Origin: DATFJZ01 sp046482845
GTDB lineage: Bacteria > Desulfobacterota > Desulfobacteria > Desulfobacterales > Desulfobacteraceae
Assembly: GCA_046482845.1 (NCBI GenBank)
Contig: JAWOEJ010000028.1
Span: 1-24,914 of the forward strand
DNA: 24,914 nt
Direction: 5' to 3'
Shown here: piece after piece, positions 23,560 through 24,914 of the stretch
Layout of the letters: the number at the start of each line of letters is the position of its first letter
Position numbering within the stretch: position 1 is the first letter of the stretch
The notes under the pieces: model-generated
Database searches by the model: none
What the model was told of the DNA's origin: nothing
The model's input: only the letters and a program-made list of their open reading frames with translations
Program-made: the position numbers and the translations under genes

Positions 23560-24699
23560 GTGAGAAAACAACTAAGGAACAATATCCTGATCTCTTTTTT
23601 CAGGGAAAAAGAAAAATATGAGAACCTTGCCGCTTATATTGTCGGGCTTATCAGAGATGATCCGTCAGCACCAAAAGAAAGTATCCATACGATACTGTAC
23701 CGTATCAAAGATGAAGACAGGCTTATTGAAAAAATAGATCAGGAAAATTCCAGTCCTGATCCCAGTAAAAAATCTATCACACACAAAAATTTCCAGGAAA
23801 AGATCAGTGACATAATCGGCATCCGGGTGATCTGTCTGCGCCTTTCAGATATTGTAAAAGTCGAAGCCTATCTTGCACTTCTGGCTGAAGAGAAAATTCT
23901 GCAATTCATGCGGGAACCGGATCATAAAAGATCTTTTGTTCTGCCCATAGACCCGGGTGAAGATGCCCTGCAGGATATCAATCTTCAATACAGCGGATAT
24001 TCATCCATTCACTACCAGATCAAACTGGGTGAAAATTCAGATGCAGGCCTGGAGTTTAAAGAGATTCAGGTAGAACTGCAGCTGCGGACAATTCTTGAGG
24101 AGGCCTGGGGGGAAATTGACCACAAATACAGATATGCATACAGCCGGACTGGAGGCACATTTCCTGAGCATATACATTCAGGGTTCTATAATCTGAGTGC
24201 CTACCTGCAGGCTGCAGCCATGCAAGCAGAGCAATTGTGCCGGGAAGTGGAGGCCCACAGGCTGTCAAGGCCCCTGAAGTCCAAAGGGGAAAAAAAGAAG
24301 CCCGCCACATCCGGACATGGGGAAAAGGACAAGTCCAATGCTTTGCCTGACCCGTTAAACATTCCGCCGGCCCTTCAACCGGTACTGGAAGAAACCTTTG
24401 GATTCAAGCCGACTTCCAGAACCCTGACCTATATTATGAAACGGTTCAACAAATTAGGCTATACCCAGCAGTCCAGAAGCTTTTTTCAAAAAATATTCAA
24501 AAAAAGAAGATTAAATGAATTCCGGACAATCTATAAAGAATTACTGAATCAGGATCCTTTCAAGGAAATCAACAATCGAAATATTGACCTGATAAATGCT
24601 GTAAATTTTGCACTTTTTGATGAAATCGAAGGCTCAAGCGTTGCAAAAGAAGGATTGAAATTTACGTTAAAATGGAGAAAAGACCGTTCATCTATATAA
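23560..24699 (+). CDS. RelA/SpoT synthetase-domain protein (small alarmone synthetase type)
   Basis: This 379-aa protein has a (p)ppGpp-synthetase-like domain at about residues 25-195 and no HD hydrolase, TGS or ACT domain. Visible catalytic features are RIKDEDR (48-54), KISDIIGIRVI (81-91, metal-site D84), YSGYSSIHYQIKL (144-156), and IQVELQLRT with AWGEIDHKY (169-190). All appear intact. The C-terminal 180 residues contain a Lys-rich linker (about 240-275) and an unrecognised helical region rich in basic residues. GTG 23560 follows AAAGG by about 9 bases. The TAA stop lies inside repeat H. It could be a housekeeping small synthetase or a toxSAS/CapRel-like defence protein with a fused control domain; sequence alone does not decide. 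Confidence 0.8.
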   Translation: MRKQLRNNILISFFREKEKYENLAAYIVGLIRDDPSAPKESIHTILYRIKDEDRLIEKIDQENSSPDPSKKSITHKNFQEKISDIIGIRVICLRLSDIVKVEAYLALLAEEKILQFMREPDHKRSFVLPIDPGEDALQDINLQYSGYSSIHYQIKLGENSDAGLEFKEIQVELQLRTILEEAWGEIDHKYRYAYSRTGGTFPEHIHSGFYNLSAYLQAAAMQAEQLCREVEAHRLSRPLKSKGEKKKPATSGHGEKDKSNALPDPLNIPPALQPVLEETFGFKPTSRTLTYIMKRFNKLGYTQQSRSFFQKIFKKRRLNEFRTIYKELLNQDPFKEINNRNIDLINAVNFALFDEIEGSSVAKEGLKFTLKWRKDRSSI

Positions 24700-24731
24700 C
24701 CCACATGTCCTGGCGGACACAACGAAGCATG
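24694..24731 (+). repeat. Terminal block of the palindromic element family (copy H)
   Basis: ATATAACCCACATGTCCTGG and the following CGGACACAACGAAG repeat the left ends of copies C (13284 on) and D (13593 on) almost exactly. It contains a small TGTCC/GGACA hairpin. The block supplies the stop codon of the RelA/SpoT-domain gene and then passes into the heptamer array, without the rest of the element. Confidence 0.8.
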
Positions 24732-24807
24732 TTAGCTGTTAGCTGTTAGCTGTTAGCTGTTAGCTGTTAGCTGTTAGGTTTTAGCTGTTAGCTGTTAGGT
24801 TTTAGCT
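24731..24807. repeat. Heptanucleotide tandem array (GTTAGCT type), 11 units
   Basis: Eleven consecutive 7-bp units run from 24731 to 24807: six GTTAGCT, then variants GTTAGGT and TTTAGCT mixed with GTTAGCT. Degenerate similar words (TGGCTGACGGCTGATTA) follow. The remaining bases to the window end (24808-24914) show no gene. Confidence 0.9.
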
Positions 24808-24914
24808 GAGTACTGATGGCTGACGGCTGATTACTTTCATATAAAACAATAAGATTTTTTCTCTTATTTCTTCCACAATGACCTTACATCATGTTCCAGC
24901 CGGGGCAGCCCGGT

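Noticed and set aside
24731..24807. CRISPR-like array
   Set aside because: The units are 7 bp, contiguous and without spacers, and no cas gene is near.

Overview
This window looks like the chromosome of a sulfate-reducing member of the Desulfobacterota, most likely in or near the Desulfobacteraceae. The evidence is a Tat-exported, selenocysteine-containing [NiFeSe] hydrogenase, a Cfa-type lipid methyltransferase paired with a lipid reductase, and protein sequences of deltaproteobacterial character. No rRNA, tRNA, CRISPR array, phage module or autonomous transposase gene was seen. The family placement is an inference from gene content, not a computed phylogeny.

Layout. Positions 1-588 hold repeat debris, a strong intrinsic terminator, a promoter candidate and a leader hairpin. 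From 589 to 4786 on the + strand lies a hydrogenase operon: small subunit hysB, large subunit hysA (read through an in-frame UGA as selenocysteine, true end 3107), its maturation endopeptidase, and a directly abutting SprT-like/DUF2786 metalloprotease-like gene. Facing it on the - strand are a fumarylacetoacetate-hydrolase-family gene (4842-5651) and a 703-residue protein with a C-terminal LOG-type domain (5798-7909). A rhomboid protease (8140-8940, +) converges on dapF (9087-9938, -), which lies downstream of an RNase D gene (10011-11144, -). thrS (11340-13253, +) diverges from RNase D.

Positions 13254-17655 are the accessory, repeat-rich part. They carry three copies or remnants of a palindromic element, the first codons of a peptidase U32 gene cut off inside one copy, a small lipoprotein gene, a DUF255/YyaL-type thioredoxin-domain gene, and a J-domain gene. 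One element copy sits between the last two genes and is flanked by a 14-bp direct repeat. Removing it on paper restores a tight two-gene operon. After an AT-rich gap come a GNAT acetyltransferase (17918-18415), then cfa and a geranylgeranyl-reductase-like flavoprotein (18652-20731, +), with a zinc-ribbon/FMN alpha-hydroxy-acid dehydrogenase converging on them (20740-21927, -). The right end holds an AHL-lactonase-like metallo-beta-lactamase (22473-23222), a RelA/SpoT-type alarmone synthetase-domain protein (23560-24699), and a heptanucleotide array.

How it fits together: the hydrogenase genes form one maturation and assembly unit whose recoding signal is visible. The cfa plus reductase pair is a candidate two-step pathway for methyl-branched membrane lipids (SAM methylation of a double bond, then flavin-dependent reduction). 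That would fit the 10-methylhexadecanoate known from Desulfobacter-type organisms, but it is a hypothesis. Small repeats (a palindromic family, GGGGTCAGGC hairpins and two heptamer arrays) repeatedly touch gene ends, and several stop codons lie inside repeat sequence.
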